A stretch of DNA of 64,000 bases from positions 310,001-374,000 of the forward strand of contig NZ_UESZ01000001.1 in NCBI RefSeq assembly GCF_900108585.1, in the 5' to 3' direction. The notes beneath the pieces were generated by a model that was given only the letters and a program-made list of their open reading frames with translations, was not told the origin of the DNA and ran no database searches. This stretch comes from Branchiibius hedensis (GTDB lineage Bacteria; Actinomycetota; Actinomycetes; Actinomycetales; Dermatophilaceae). Position 1 is the first letter of the stretch. Each line of letters opens with the position of its first letter. The position numbers and the translations under genes were made by a program. This document shows positions 16,789-26,342 of the stretch, one piece after another.

Positions 16789-17976
16789 TCATCCCGTCGC
16801 CCGGTCGGCCTCCGACGCAGCGGCCGACACCCGGAAATCGAGTTCTGGGCGGTCCACATCGGGCAGGGCTTCCACCAACTCCGGCGCGGACAAGCTGCGC
16901 GGTGCTACTTCCAGCGGTTGGATCGGTGCCGGCGGCTCACCGGCCACGCCCAGCTCGTGCAGCTTGCGCGCGCTGACCAGCACCCGCGACTCCAGGCTGC
17001 CGACGAGAGCGTTGTACGTCGCCACGGACTTCTCCAGCGACTTACCCAACGTCGCGGTGTGCGTGCCCAGAGTGGACAGCCGCTCGTAGAGCTCCTGGCC
17101 AACCTTCAGCAACTCGCGGGCGTTGGTGGTGAGCGAATCCTGCTGCCAGGCAAGGGAAGTCGCGCGCAGGATGGCGAACAGGCTGGCGGGTGACGCCAAC
17201 ACCACCTTCTGCTCGATCGCCCGCTCGAACAGCGCAGGATCAGCGCGCAACGCGGCGGCCAGGAGCGCCTCGCTGGGCACGAAACAGATCACCAGCTCGG
17301 GGGTGTTATCGAACGCTGTCCAATACGCCTTCTTGCCCAACGAGTCGACGTACCCCCGCAGCGCGGTCGCATGCTGGGCCAGCAGCTGCGCACGCTCGGT
17401 GTCGGACAACCCATCGGCGCTCGCGGCCAGGAACTTGCCGGTCGGTGCCTTCGCATCAACCACCAGGATCTTGTCGCCGGGCAGCTTCACGATGGCATCC
17501 GGACGCACTCCGGAGCCGTCCCGATTGATCCCCGACGTCTGCTCCTCGAAGTCCACGCGCGGCAGCATCCCGGATGCCTCGAGGATGCGGCGCAATTCGG
17601 CCTCACCCCACTGTCCGGCGTGCGTCGATGTCTTCAAAGCCCCGGTGAGCGTGGCGGTTTCGGAGCGCAGCTGGTCGGTCACTCGGCGTACATCGGTCAA
17701 TCCCGAACCCAGGGCGCCGAACTGCTGCTCGCGGGCACGCTCCAACTCGGCCACCTGCTCGTACACGTGCTGCAACGTCGCGCGCATCGGTGCCAATTCG
17801 GCCGCGGTGTGCCGGTCTTCCGTGGAGGCCGCGGCCAGCGACTGTACTTGGGTGCGCAGCCCGTCACGCTCGGTGACAGCGGTCGCCAGGCGCGCGGCGT
17901 ACCTGCTCTGGACAACGAGCCAGGTGAGCACGGCACCCAGCACGAACCCGGCGAGAGCGGCGAGGAAAACGTTCAT
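16789..17976 (-). CDS. rmuC: DNA recombination protein RmuC
   Basis: A 395-residue RmuC-family protein. An N-terminal membrane anchor (FLAALAGFVLGAVLTWLVV) is followed by a long coiled coil (about residues 30-115). The nuclease-like domain shows GQWGEAELRRILE, SGVRPDAIVKLPGDK and ILVVDAKAPTGKF, the last resembling the PD-(D/E)xK core. RmuC limits inversions and rearrangements at short repeats. It is divergent from orn, with 39 bases between the starts. Confidence 0.93.
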   Translation of the reverse strand: MNVFLAALAGFVLGAVLTWLVVQSRYAARLATAVTERDGLRTQVQSLAAASTEDRHTAAELAPMRATLQHVYEQVAELERAREQQFGALGSGLTDVRRVTDQLRSETATLTGALKTSTHAGQWGEAELRRILEASGMLPRVDFEEQTSGINRDGSGVRPDAIVKLPGDKILVVDAKAPTGKFLAASADGLSDTERAQLLAQHATALRGYVDSLGKKAYWTAFDNTPELVICFVPSEALLAAALRADPALFERAIEQKVVLASPASLFAILRATSLAWQQDSLTTNARELLKVGQELYERLSTLGTHTATLGKSLEKSVATYNALVGSLESRVLVSARKLHELGVAGEPPAPIQPLEVAPRSLSAPELVEALPDVDRPELDFRVSAAASEADRATG

Positions 17977-18015
17977 GAGAAGAGCCTGTCAGGAGGGTCT
18001 GACAACCTAGGGCTC

Positions 18016-18573
18016 ATGAGTTCGAAGTTGGCGAGCGCGACGCTGCTGTGGGTGGACCTGGAGATGACCGGACTGGACCCGGTGGAAGACCGGATCCTGG
18101 AGGTCGCCGCGATCGCCACCGACTGGGAGTTCGCGGAGTCGGGCACGCTCGAGGCCGTGCAGCACGTCGACCCGGAGCGGGTCAAGCAGCGGATGGTGGG
18201 GGAGTTCTGGGAGAAGTTCTCTCACGTCCGTGCGGCGCTGGTCGCCCAGAACGAGAGCGGAACGCCGGCCGAGGACGTCGAAGATCGACTGCTGGCGTTC
18301 GTTGACGAACACTTTCCTGGTGAGGCGCCCGTGGTGTTGGCCGGCAACTCGATCCACCAGGACCGCAAGTTCATCGACCGGGAGTGGCCGCGGCTGGCCA
18401 AGCGCCTGCATTACCGGATGCTGGATGTGTCCAGTTGGAAGCTGGTGATGCAGGGCAAGTACGGCGTGACGCACGCCAAGGGGGAGGCGCACCGCGCGCT
18501 GGACGACATCCGCGAATCCATTGCCGAGCTCGCCGACTACACCTCCTACCTGCAGGTCCCCGAGAAAGGCTGA
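18016..18573 (+). CDS. orn: Oligoribonuclease
   Basis: A 185-residue 3'-5' exonuclease that finishes RNA decay by cutting di- to pentaribonucleotides, including pGpG. The DEDDh residues are visible: D and E in WVDLEMTGLD, D in AGNSIHQDRKF, and H and D in HRALDDIRESI. Start: ATG 18016 (MSSKLASATLLWVDLEMTG); the frame is open far upstream across rmuC, but nothing there is family-like. The cysteine hydrolase follows four bases later. Confidence 0.95.
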   Translation: MSSKLASATLLWVDLEMTGLDPVEDRILEVAAIATDWEFAESGTLEAVQHVDPERVKQRMVGEFWEKFSHVRAALVAQNESGTPAEDVEDRLLAFVDEHFPGEAPVVLAGNSIHQDRKFIDREWPRLAKRLHYRMLDVSSWKLVMQGKYGVTHAKGEAHRALDDIRESIAELADYTSYLQVPEKG

Positions 18574-18577
18574 CCCG

Positions 18578-19126
18578 ATGGCCAATACGAAGCCCGACGG
18601 CAGCGCGCTGCTGGTCATCGACGTCCAGAATGACGTCGTGGCCGACGCCTATCACCGCGACGAGGTGGTTGCAACGATCGCCGACCTGGTCACGCGGGCG
18701 CGCGCGGCAGGCACCCCGGTCGTGTGGGTGCAGCACTCCGATGACGGCATGACCGAAGGCAGTGACGGCTGGCAGATCGTGCCGGAGTTGCAGCCGACCG
18801 AGGGCGAAGCGGTGGTGCACAAGAAGTTCGGCGACTCGTTCGCCGGCACCGACCTGGCGGAGGTCCTCGCGGCGGCCGGTGCCGGTCGGCTGATCGTCAC
18901 CGGCGCACAGACCGACGCGTGCATCCGCTCCACGCTGCACGGCGGGTTGACCCGCGGCTACGACATGACGCTGGTATCCGATGCGCACACGACCGAGGAC
19001 ATGCGGCAATGGGGCTCACCGATCGGGCCGAAGGAAGCGATCGAGTACACGAATCTCTACTGGAGTTTCAGCAAGACCCCGGACGCGACCGGCTCGGTGG
19101 TCGCCGCTGCCGATCTCGATTTTTGA
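18578..19126 (+). CDS. Isochorismatase-family cysteine hydrolase
   Basis: A 182-residue soluble hydrolase. The catalytic triad of the family is visible: Asp in LLVIDVQNDV, Lys in VVHKKFGDSF and Cys in VTGAQTDACIRSTLHG, next to the conserved non-prolyl cis peptide region. Related proteins hydrolyse nicotinamide, N-carbamoyl amides or isochorismate. The nicotinamidase metal ligands are not evident, so the substrate is open. Starts at ATG 18578, four bases after orn. Confidence 0.88.
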   Translation: MANTKPDGSALLVIDVQNDVVADAYHRDEVVATIADLVTRARAAGTPVVWVQHSDDGMTEGSDGWQIVPELQPTEGEAVVHKKFGDSFAGTDLAEVLAAAGAGRLIVTGAQTDACIRSTLHGGLTRGYDMTLVSDAHTTEDMRQWGSPIGPKEAIEYTNLYWSFSKTPDATGSVVAAADLDF

Positions 19127-19208
19127 GAAGGTGACCGGTTCGTCGGACACAGCACCGTTGATCGGCGTGTACGCCGTGTGACCGGCGACCCCGTAAACTC
19201 TTGAACCC

Positions 19209-20278
<1,070 letters not shown>

Positions 20279-20282
<4 letters not shown>

Positions 20283-20307
20283 CGTTATTAACGCAGAGCG
20301 TTATACT
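20279..20307 (+). promoter_or_regulatory. higBA operator with embedded -10 box
   Basis: Two adjacent palindromes: ATAACGTTAT (20279-20288) and TAACGC-AGA-GCGTTA (20289-20303), sharing the half-site TAACG. The sequence TATACT (20302-20307) overlaps the second and is a strong -10. It lies six bases before the GTG of higB, so transcripts would begin at or near the start codon (leaderless). HigA dimers bound here would block the -10, the standard autoregulation of such operons. No convincing -35 is seen. Confidence 0.65.
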
Positions 20308-20313
20308 GCTCCT

Positions 20314-20595
20314 GTGATCAGATCGTTCGCTGACCGCGACACGGAGAAGATCTGGCGCCGCGAGTCGGTGAAGCGGTTGGATCCGCGCATCCACAAGGCT
20401 GCGAATCGAGAGCTGCATCTCATCGATGCTGCGACGACGCTGGACGCCCTTCGAGTTCCGCCGGGCAACCGCTTGGAGGCACTCAAGGGTGATCGGGTCG
20501 GCCAGCACAGCATCAGGATCAACGATCAGTGGCGGATCTGCTTCCGTTGGGCTGATGGTGGTGCCGAGGACGTACAGATCGTGGACTATCACTAG
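20314..20595 (+). CDS. higB: HigB-type toxin (RelE/ParE superfamily)
   Basis: A 93-residue basic protein of the HigB/RelE fold, an endoribonuclease that cuts mRNA on the ribosome in studied members. Family features include the N-terminal IRSFADRDTEKIW, the central LHLIDAATTLDALRVPPGNRLEALKG and the C-terminal core SIRINDQWRICFRW. It starts with GTG, with no ribosome-binding site. Toxin-first order, eight bases before the antitoxin, is the hallmark of higBA and distinguishes it from relBE. Confidence 0.9.
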   Translation: MIRSFADRDTEKIWRRESVKRLDPRIHKAANRELHLIDAATTLDALRVPPGNRLEALKGDRVGQHSIRINDQWRICFRWADGGAEDVQIVDYH

Positions 20596-20603
20596 GAGGA
20601 GAG

Positions 20604-20903
20604 ATGGCTCAGAAGCTCTACCCGCCGGTCCACCCCGGTGAGGTCTTGATGGAGGACTTCATCGAGGGGTTCGGCATCACCCAGAACAAACTTGCTGTAG
20701 CGATCGGTGTTCCGCCGCGGCGCATCAACGAAATCGTGCATGGCAAGCGTGCTGTCACGGCCGACACTGCGCTGCGGCTAGGTCGCTACTTCGGGATCGA
20801 ACCGCAGTTCTGGCTCAATCTGCAGTCCCGTTACGACTTGGAGGTTGCCGAGGATCGAGTCGCCGACCAGGTAGCGGCAATCACGCCACTCCATGTCGCC
20901 TGA
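20604..20903 (+). CDS. higA: HigA-type antitoxin (XRE family)
   Basis: A 99-residue antitoxin with the characteristic HPGEVLMEDFIEGFG start and a Cro/C1-type helix-turn-helix: ITQNKLAVAIGVPPRRINEI, then VHGKRAVTADTALRLGRYFG. It neutralises HigB and should repress the operon through the repeats at 20279-20303. Ribosome-binding site AGGAGAG precedes the ATG. The DUF429/RelA-SpoT gene follows after 38 bases and could be read from the same promoter. Confidence 0.92.
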   Translation: MAQKLYPPVHPGEVLMEDFIEGFGITQNKLAVAIGVPPRRINEIVHGKRAVTADTALRLGRYFGIEPQFWLNLQSRYDLEVAEDRVADQVAAITPLHVA

Positions 20904-20941
20904 GCCTCCGCAAGGCCCATCCGAGTAAGGGAGGCTGGCAC

Positions 20942-22699
20942 ATGCATTTCATCGGGATCGACCTCGCCTGGGGTGAGCGCAACCCCAGCGGGGTCGCTGT
21001 GCTCGACGAAGCGGGCGCCCTTGTTCACCTGAGCGCCGCCCGCACCGACGACGAGATCGTCGAGGCGATCCAGCCCTACCTGAAGGGCGGGGTCGTGGTC
21101 GGTATCGATGCCCCGCTGGTGGTCACCAACGCCACCGGCAACCGGGCCGCCGAGCAGGCGCTCAACCGCGACTTCGCCCGGTTCGATGCCGGCGCGCACC
21201 CGGTCAACGCCGGGATCCAGGCCTTTGCCGACGGCACTCGCGGTGGCCGGATCAGCGCCCGGCTCGGACTCGACCTGAACCCCGATTCAACCAAGGATCG
21301 CCGTGCCGTCGAGGTCTACCCTCACCCGGCCACGGTCGCGCTGTTCAAGCTGGGTCGGACGCTGAAGTACAAGAACAAACAGGGCCGCTCCCTGAGTCAG
21401 CTGCGCGAAGAGATGCGCACGCTACTGGGCCTCCTGGAATCGCTCGCAACCGCGACCCCACCGCTGCGACTGATCGGCAACGACCAATGGCGTGCGCAGG
21501 TGGCCGCCGTCGAATCCGCCACCACCAAGGCCCAGTTGCGCGGGGTCGAGGACCAGGTGGACGCCGTCATCTGCGCGTACGTCGTGCTCTACCGCCAACA
21601 GCGTCCCGGTGACACCACGACGTACGGCGAGTATCCAGATGGCTACATCGTCACCCCCACGCTGCCAACGGGTTTGAGTCCTTCGCCGAGGCCACCGCGA
21701 GTGGCCGGCCAGGTGCAACAGGTGCGCCGCGCGGTCGCCGCCTACGAGGCAGACTTCCCGGCGATTCGTGCCGCAGCGGCCGAGGCCACCGAGGTGGTGA
21801 CCGGGATCCTCGACGACGCCGGCCTGAACTACCTGAGTGTGACCGGGCGGGCGAAGTCGGTTGCCTCGTTCGCGGAGAAGGCGGCTCGCACCGCGGATGG
21901 CGTCCCGCTGTACGACGATCCGCTGGGCCAGATCCACGACACCATCGGGTTGCGGGTCATCACCTACGTGCCTTCCGACGTCGCCGCGGTCGCGGAGTTG
22001 CTGGCTGAGGACGCGGTGGTGCTTGATGACCGGGACATGGGCCGCGAGACGGCCAGTCAGGGCCGATTCGGTTATGCCAGTAGGCACTTGAGCATCCGAC
22101 TGTCACCAGAGGATCAGCTCGATCATCCGGCGGTCGGGCAGCGGGAGATCCAGGTGCAGATCCGCACAGTGCTGCAGCACGCGTGGGCCGAGTTCGAGCA
22201 CGACATCCGCTACAAGGGCACCGTGCCCGAGGAGTTCCGGGCCGACTTCGACCGGCGGTTCACCCTCGCAGCCGGTCTGATCGAGTTGGCCGACCAGGAG
22301 TTCGCGACGATCCGGGAGCGGCTCCAGGAACAGCTGGGCGTCGCGGAGATCGCGCAGAAGGCGAACGAGTCGACGATCGCTCCGCGCGAACTCGCCGCGT
22401 TCCTCGCCGGTGAGTTCCATGGGGCCGCCTGGTCCCGGCCCGAGCACTACGCCTGGATCGCCGGTCTCGTCGAATCACTGGGCATCGCCAACCTGGCCGA
22501 CCTGGCCACCGCGATCCGCGCTGTCGACGCCGAGGCCATCACCCGGCAGATGGGATACCGGCGGCCGTCCGGAGCGGTACGCCGTCTCGACGACATCCTG
22601 CTGGCCAGCTACGGCGAGGAGTACGTGACGTTGCCCGGTAACGCGCACCGCCGCGACCGGCTGCGTGCCCGGTTGAGCAAGCTCACTGACCAGCGGTAG
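20942..22699 (+). CDS. Fusion protein: DUF429 (RNase H-like) + RelA/SpoT alarmone synthetase domain
   Basis: A 585-residue protein of two joined domains. Residues 1-240 are DUF429, a predicted RNase H-fold enzyme, with acidic residues D7 (GIDLAW), D56 (VGIDAPL), E124 (VEVYPHP) and D207 (DQVDAVICAY) placed as for a metal site. A Pro-rich linker (240-255) leads to a RelA/SpoT (p)ppGpp synthetase domain: R303/K305 (GRAKSVASF), D333 (HDTIGLRVI), GYASRH at 377-382, E402 (EIQVQIRT) and HAWAEFEHDIRYK at 413-425. No hydrolase HD domain is present. The tail (480-585) resembles that of stand-alone actinobacterial synthetases. Start: ATG behind GGGAGG. Known of the parts: ppGpp-like synthesis, and an uncharacterised DUF429. 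The joint function is unknown. Confidence 0.85.
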   Translation: MHFIGIDLAWGERNPSGVAVLDEAGALVHLSAARTDDEIVEAIQPYLKGGVVVGIDAPLVVTNATGNRAAEQALNRDFARFDAGAHPVNAGIQAFADGTRGGRISARLGLDLNPDSTKDRRAVEVYPHPATVALFKLGRTLKYKNKQGRSLSQLREEMRTLLGLLESLATATPPLRLIGNDQWRAQVAAVESATTKAQLRGVEDQVDAVICAYVVLYRQQRPGDTTTYGEYPDGYIVTPTLPTGLSPSPRPPRVAGQVQQVRRAVAAYEADFPAIRAAAAEATEVVTGILDDAGLNYLSVTGRAKSVASFAEKAARTADGVPLYDDPLGQIHDTIGLRVITYVPSDVAAVAELLAEDAVVLDDRDMGRETASQGRFGYASRHLSIRLSPEDQLDHPAVGQREIQVQIRTVLQHAWAEFEHDIRYKGTVPEEFRADFDRRFTLAAGLIELADQEFATIRERLQEQLGVAEIAQKANESTIAPRELAAFLAGEFHGAAWSRPEHYAWIAGLVESLGIANLADLATAIRAVDAEAITRQMGYRRPSGAVRRLDDILLASYGEEYVTLPGNAHRRDRLRARLSKLTDQR

Positions 22700-22771
22700 C
22701 AAAGGGGCGGTTATCCACAGTGCGCGGCCAACGGCCCCGCGTCGATCACCCGGAAACGCCACGATTCCTGA

Positions 22772-23314
22772 ATGGGAATCAGATACTCCGCTGCGGCCTT
22801 TGACGCCGACCTGTCCGACGTCGCGCGAACAACGCCGTTCCGCATCGTTCGAAATGACCCCTTCGACGCTCTGATCGGGATCGGTTGTCCGCCGCATTGC
22901 CAGCACATTCCGGCCGATGAAGACGACCCCTGGTATGACGGCTGGACGCAGACCTGCCGCGGGGAGCTTGACCTGGAGAGGGCCTGGATCGATCTCCAGC
23001 GGCTCACCCGCCCCGCCGAGGGCCACGTCGCGCGCCCGGCGTACCGGATGTTCGAGGGCAGCGTGGGTTACGACCGTAACCACGGCGATGTTCCTTGGGT
23101 GCGCGCGATTCTTCCCGATGAGGTCCCTGCGATTCGAGACGATCTGCGGATGCTGATCTCCGGGTTCACGAAAGCGCTTCGGACCGGCTGCGAGGATGAT
23201 TTACCGCCGGCAACGGGCTGCTTCGACTACGACCTGTCGCTGCTCGAAAAGGCAGAGTCGTTCACGACCTGCGTCGTCGCGGACCGCCGCGGCATGGTCT
23301 ATGTGATCGCGTGA
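22772..23314 (+). CDS. DUF1877-like hypothetical protein
   Basis: A 180-residue soluble protein. Weak resemblance to DUF1877 (YfbM-like): it begins MGIRYS, has the conserved helix LDLERAWIDLQRL, the VGYDRNHGDVPWVRAILPDE stretch in the position of the family's GYGPARYLTPEE, and ends AESFTTCVVADRRGMVYVI. Function unknown. It is Cys-rich for its size (CPPHCQH, TCRG, GCEDD, GCFDY, TCVV). It lies in the accessory stretch between higBA and the ABC exporter. Confidence 0.5.
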   Translation: MGIRYSAAAFDADLSDVARTTPFRIVRNDPFDALIGIGCPPHCQHIPADEDDPWYDGWTQTCRGELDLERAWIDLQRLTRPAEGHVARPAYRMFEGSVGYDRNHGDVPWVRAILPDEVPAIRDDLRMLISGFTKALRTGCEDDLPPATGCFDYDLSLLEKAESFTTCVVADRRGMVYVIA

Positions 23315-23358
23315 TCGGCGCCAGTCGGGGGTTCGTTAGCGCCGAATGTCAGACATAA

Positions 23359-23502
23359 GTAGTCAGGACGCTCGACGCGCTGCATCTGGCCACGGCACTG
23401 CTGCTTGGCTCACCCCTCGTGGTCGCGACGCACGACCCGACGATGGCTGCCGTTGCCGGGCACCTTGGCATGGCGGTGACAGACCCGGTGCTGACTTCCT
23501 GA
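23359..23502 (+). pseudogene. Remnant of a VapC-type PIN-domain toxin (C-terminal end only)
   Basis: Between two stops (TAA 23356-23358 and TGA 23500-23502) the frame reads VVRTLDALHLATALLLG, then LVVATHDPTMAAVAGHLGMA, then VTDP. This is the C-terminal third of a VapC PIN ribonuclease: the conserved LDALHLATAL helix, the acidic position in THDP and the closing strand before VTDP. No start codon, no upstream PIN half and no vapB are present. It is probably the scar of a lost toxin-antitoxin module. It is convergent with the ABC gene, whose stop begins four bases on. Confidence 0.7.
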
Positions 23503-23505
23503 GCG

Positions 23506-25386
23506 TCAGCTCGGCGCGGTGCTCGGTTGTTCCGCGAACTGCGTGCGGTACAACTCGGCGTACCGGCCACCGCTCGCCAACAGCGATTCGTGAGTGCCCC
23601 GCTCGACGATCCGACCCGCCTCGATGACCAGGATCTGATCGGCCGCCCGGATCGTGGAGAGCCGGTGCGCGATCACGATCGACGTACGCCGAGCAAGGGC
23701 TTCCGCCAGCGCCGCCTGGACCGCCGCCTCGCTGGTCGCGTCCAGTGAGGCGGTCGCCTCGTCGAGGATGACGACGCGCGGCCCGGCCAGTAGCAGCCGC
23801 GCGATGGCCAGTCGCTGCCGCTCACCACCGGACAGCCGGTAGCCACGCTCACCGATCACCGTGTCCAAACCGTCCGGCATCGCGGCCACCACCTCACCCA
23901 GCCGTGCCCGCTCGATCACCTCGGCCAATTCGGTCTCGGTCGCATCCGGGCGGGCATAGAGCAGGTTGGCCCGGATCGAATCGTGGAAGAGGTGGCCGTC
24001 CTGGGTGACGGTGCCCGTCGCGGCCCGCAGCGACGCTGCCGACAGCGAGCGCACGTCGACACCGCCAATGGATACCGAGCCGCTGTCCACGTCGTAGAGG
24101 CGGGGGACGAGCGAGGCGATGGTCGACTTGCCCGCCCCGGAACTGCCCACCAGTGCCAGCATCTGACCGGGCGCAGCCTCGAACGAAATGTCGTGCAGCA
24201 CCTCCTCGCCACCCCGCGCATCAAGGGTCATCACGTCCTCCAGGGAGGCGAGCGATACCTTGTCCGGTGCGGGGTAGGCGAAGCGCACCTGCTCGAACCG
24301 GACCGAGAGCGGCCCGTCCGATAGCGGCACCGGCGACGCCGGATCGGTGATCAGCGGCACCAGGTCGAGGATCTCGAAGACCCGCTCGAAGCTGACCAAC
24401 GCACTCATCACATCGACGCGCGCACTGGCCAGACCGGTCAGCGGCGCATAGAGCCGGGTCAGCAGCAACGCGAGCGATACGACCGCACCGGCCTGCAGGC
24501 TGCCACCGAGCGCGAGGACACCGCCCAGCCCGTAGACGACTGCCAGGGCGAGCGCCGAGATGAAGGTCAGCGACGTGACGAAGGTCTGCTGGATCATCGC
24601 CGAGCGCACGCCGATGTCGCGGACCCGGCCGGCCCGGCGCGCGAACTCCTGAGACTCCTCGTCCGGCCGTCCGAAGAGCTTGACCAGGGTGGCGCCAGGA
24701 GCCGAAAAGCGCTCTGTCATTTGGGTGCTCATCGCCGCGTTGTGTTCGGCGGCTTCCCGGGAAGCCGCCGCCAGACGCGAGCCCATCAGCCGAGCTGGCA
24801 ACCAGAACAGCGGTACCAGGATCAGCGCCACCACGGTGACCAGCCAGGAGATGCTGATCATCACGATCAACGTCAGGACCAGCGTGACCAGGTTCCCGAT
24901 CAGGCCGGACAGCGTCGTACTGAATGCCCGCTGCGCGCCGATCACATCGTTGTTCAGCCGGCTCACCAGCGCACCCGTCCTGGTGCGGGTGAAGAACGCG
25001 ACGGGCATCCGCTGCACGTGATCATGGACGGCGGTGCGTAGGTCGAGGATCACCCCCTCACCGATGCGGGCCGACAGCCAGCGCTGCAGCATCCCGAATG
25101 CCGCCTCGCCCAGCGCAATGACCGCGATGAGGACCGCCAACCCGACGACCCGCGACGACGGGTCGCCCGCTGTGATCGCATCCACGACCTGCCCCGCCAC
25201 CAACGGACTGGCGACCGCGAGGACGGCCGTGATGATGCTGACGACGAAGAAGAAGGCAAGTTCGCGGCGGTGCGGGCGCCCGAATCCCCAGATGCGGCGC
25301 AGCAGCGCTCGCGAGATCGGCCGCTTGTCCTGGCGCGTCTGCATCGAGCGGTAGACCGCGCTGCGAGCGGCGGAGTGGACGTCCAT
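23506..25386 (-). CDS. ABC transporter, fused permease and ATPase (multidrug type)
   Basis: A 626-residue half-transporter that should act as a homodimer or with an unseen partner. Six membrane helices (about 45-345) are followed by a nucleotide-binding domain: Walker A LVGSSGAGKSTIA, signature LSGGERQRLAI, Walker B VVILDEATASLD and switch IVIAHRLSTIRA. An insertion of about 12 residues (DVMTLDARGGEE) precedes the cassette. Start: ATG 25386 behind AGGGGA; the open frame upstream to 25557 overlaps mop. Likely an exporter; the substrate is unknown. Confidence 0.9.
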   Translation of the reverse strand: MDVHSAARSAVYRSMQTRQDKRPISRALLRRIWGFGRPHRRELAFFFVVSIITAVLAVASPLVAGQVVDAITAGDPSSRVVGLAVLIAVIALGEAAFGMLQRWLSARIGEGVILDLRTAVHDHVQRMPVAFFTRTRTGALVSRLNNDVIGAQRAFSTTLSGLIGNLVTLVLTLIVMISISWLVTVVALILVPLFWLPARLMGSRLAAASREAAEHNAAMSTQMTERFSAPGATLVKLFGRPDEESQEFARRAGRVRDIGVRSAMIQQTFVTSLTFISALALAVVYGLGGVLALGGSLQAGAVVSLALLLTRLYAPLTGLASARVDVMSALVSFERVFEILDLVPLITDPASPVPLSDGPLSVRFEQVRFAYPAPDKVSLASLEDVMTLDARGGEEVLHDISFEAAPGQMLALVGSSGAGKSTIASLVPRLYDVDSGSVSIGGVDVRSLSAASLRAATGTVTQDGHLFHDSIRANLLYARPDATETELAEVIERARLGEVVAAMPDGLDTVIGERGYRLSGGERQRLAIARLLLAGPRVVILDEATASLDATSEAAVQAALAEALARRTSIVIAHRLSTIRAADQILVIEAGRIVERGTHESLLASGGRYAELYRTQFAEQPSTAPS

Positions 25387-25438
25387 TCCCCTGAAATTAC
25401 GCTCTGGGACCGACACCGCGCCTTGGTAGGTTTGGCTT

Positions 25439-25648
25439 ATGAAGATCAGCGCGCGCAACATCCTGCAGGGCACCGTCGTCGAGATCGTCAAGGGCGCGAC
25501 CACCTCCCACGTCCGCCTGGATGTGAACGGTTCGACCGTGACGGCTGCGATCACCAACGAGGCCGTCGACGACCTGGGCCTGACCGTCGGTCAGCAGGCG
25601 TACGCCGTGGTGAAGGCCTCCGACGTGATGGTTGCGATTGACGACTGA
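25439..25648 (+). CDS. Molybdopterin/molybdate-binding protein, single Mop (TOBE) domain
   Basis: A 69-residue protein that is one complete Mop domain: MKISARNILQGTVVEIVKGA, VRLDVNGSTVTAAITNEAV, then VGQQAYAVVKASDVMVAID. Molbindins of this size bind molybdate or tungstate as hexamers. No modABC or cofactor gene is nearby. There is no Shine-Dalgarno sequence; TAGGTT (25427-25432) lies six bases before the ATG and could be the -10 of a leaderless transcript. The following hydrolase start overlaps its last 17 bases. Confidence 0.88.
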   Translation: MKISARNILQGTVVEIVKGATTSHVRLDVNGSTVTAAITNEAVDDLGLTVGQQAYAVVKASDVMVAIDD

Positions 25649-26342
25649 CAGCGAGGCGATTGAGGACGCGGTCCTCGTCCGGCTGCTCGCCAACGAGGAG
25701 CCACCGGGCCGCCTCTGCTCCTACGGACCAGGCACCGATCAGGTCTGGGAGGAGTACGGCGACCCGCGCCACCCGTTGACCGTCCTGGTCCACGGGGGCT
25801 ACTTCCGGCCCTCCGTCGACCGCACGTACCTACGACCGATGGCCGTGGCGCTCGCGGCCATCGATCTACGGGTCGTGCTGGCGGAGTACCGACGGATCCC
25901 GGGCGCCCCCTGGGCCAGCGCGCAGGATCTGCGCGACCTCGACGACGTGCTCGGCGCTGCCACCTGGGTCGGTCACTCCGCGGGCGGGGCATTGGTGATG
26001 CGGCACGGTGCTGAGCGCACCCGATCGACCGTCGCTCTCGCACCGGTGGGGGATTTCGCCAAGTCCTACCGGGGCGGGCATGGCCGCCATGCGGTGCGTG
26101 ACTGGATCGGCGGTTCGCCCCAGGACAAGCCAGCCGACTGGAAAGCCTTGGACCCCAGTGGTTTACAGGTCGATCGGCTGACCATCCTGCACGGCGACCT
26201 CGACCAGGCCGTGCCACCGCACGTCAACGCGGACCTCGAGGTCCAGTGGATCCGTGGCGCCCACCATTTCGACCTGGTCGATCCCGACTCGCGGTTCTGG
26301 CCCGATGTCAGCGCGTCGATCGCAGCAGCGACTCGAGGCTGA
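25632..26342 (+). CDS. Alpha/beta hydrolase, probable kynurenine formamidase
   Basis: A 236-residue alpha/beta hydrolase. The oxyanion-hole motif HGGYFRPSVDRTYLRPMA and the EYRRIPGAPW segment are those of the arylformamidase (AFMID) group. The nucleophile Ser is in GHSAGGAL, and the acid and His are near HGDLDQAVP and GAHHFDLV. Together with the convergent kynureninase this suggests N-formylkynurenine to kynurenine hydrolysis in tryptophan catabolism. The start is a TTG (25632 or 25638) inside mop, so it is probably translationally coupled to mop. Its 3' end overlaps kynU by 35 bases. Confidence 0.75.
   Translation: MRLTTDSEAIEDAVLVRLLANEEPPGRLCSYGPGTDQVWEEYGDPRHPLTVLVHGGYFRPSVDRTYLRPMAVALAAIDLRVVLAEYRRIPGAPWASAQDLRDLDDVLGAATWVGHSAGGALVMRHGAERTRSTVALAPVGDFAKSYRGGHGRHAVRDWIGGSPQDKPADWKALDPSGLQVDRLTILHGDLDQAVPPHVNADLEVQWIRGAHHFDLVDPDSRFWPDVSASIAAATRG

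Noticed and set aside
17987-18004. TGTCAG-N6-CTGACA between rmuC and orn as an operator or SOS box
   Set aside because: Six-base arms are weak evidence, and it does not match the actinobacterial LexA site (GAAC-N4-GTTC).
17371-18015. N-terminal extension of orn across rmuC
   Set aside because: The rmuC gene on the other strand is intact, and Orn family similarity begins exactly at ATG 18016.
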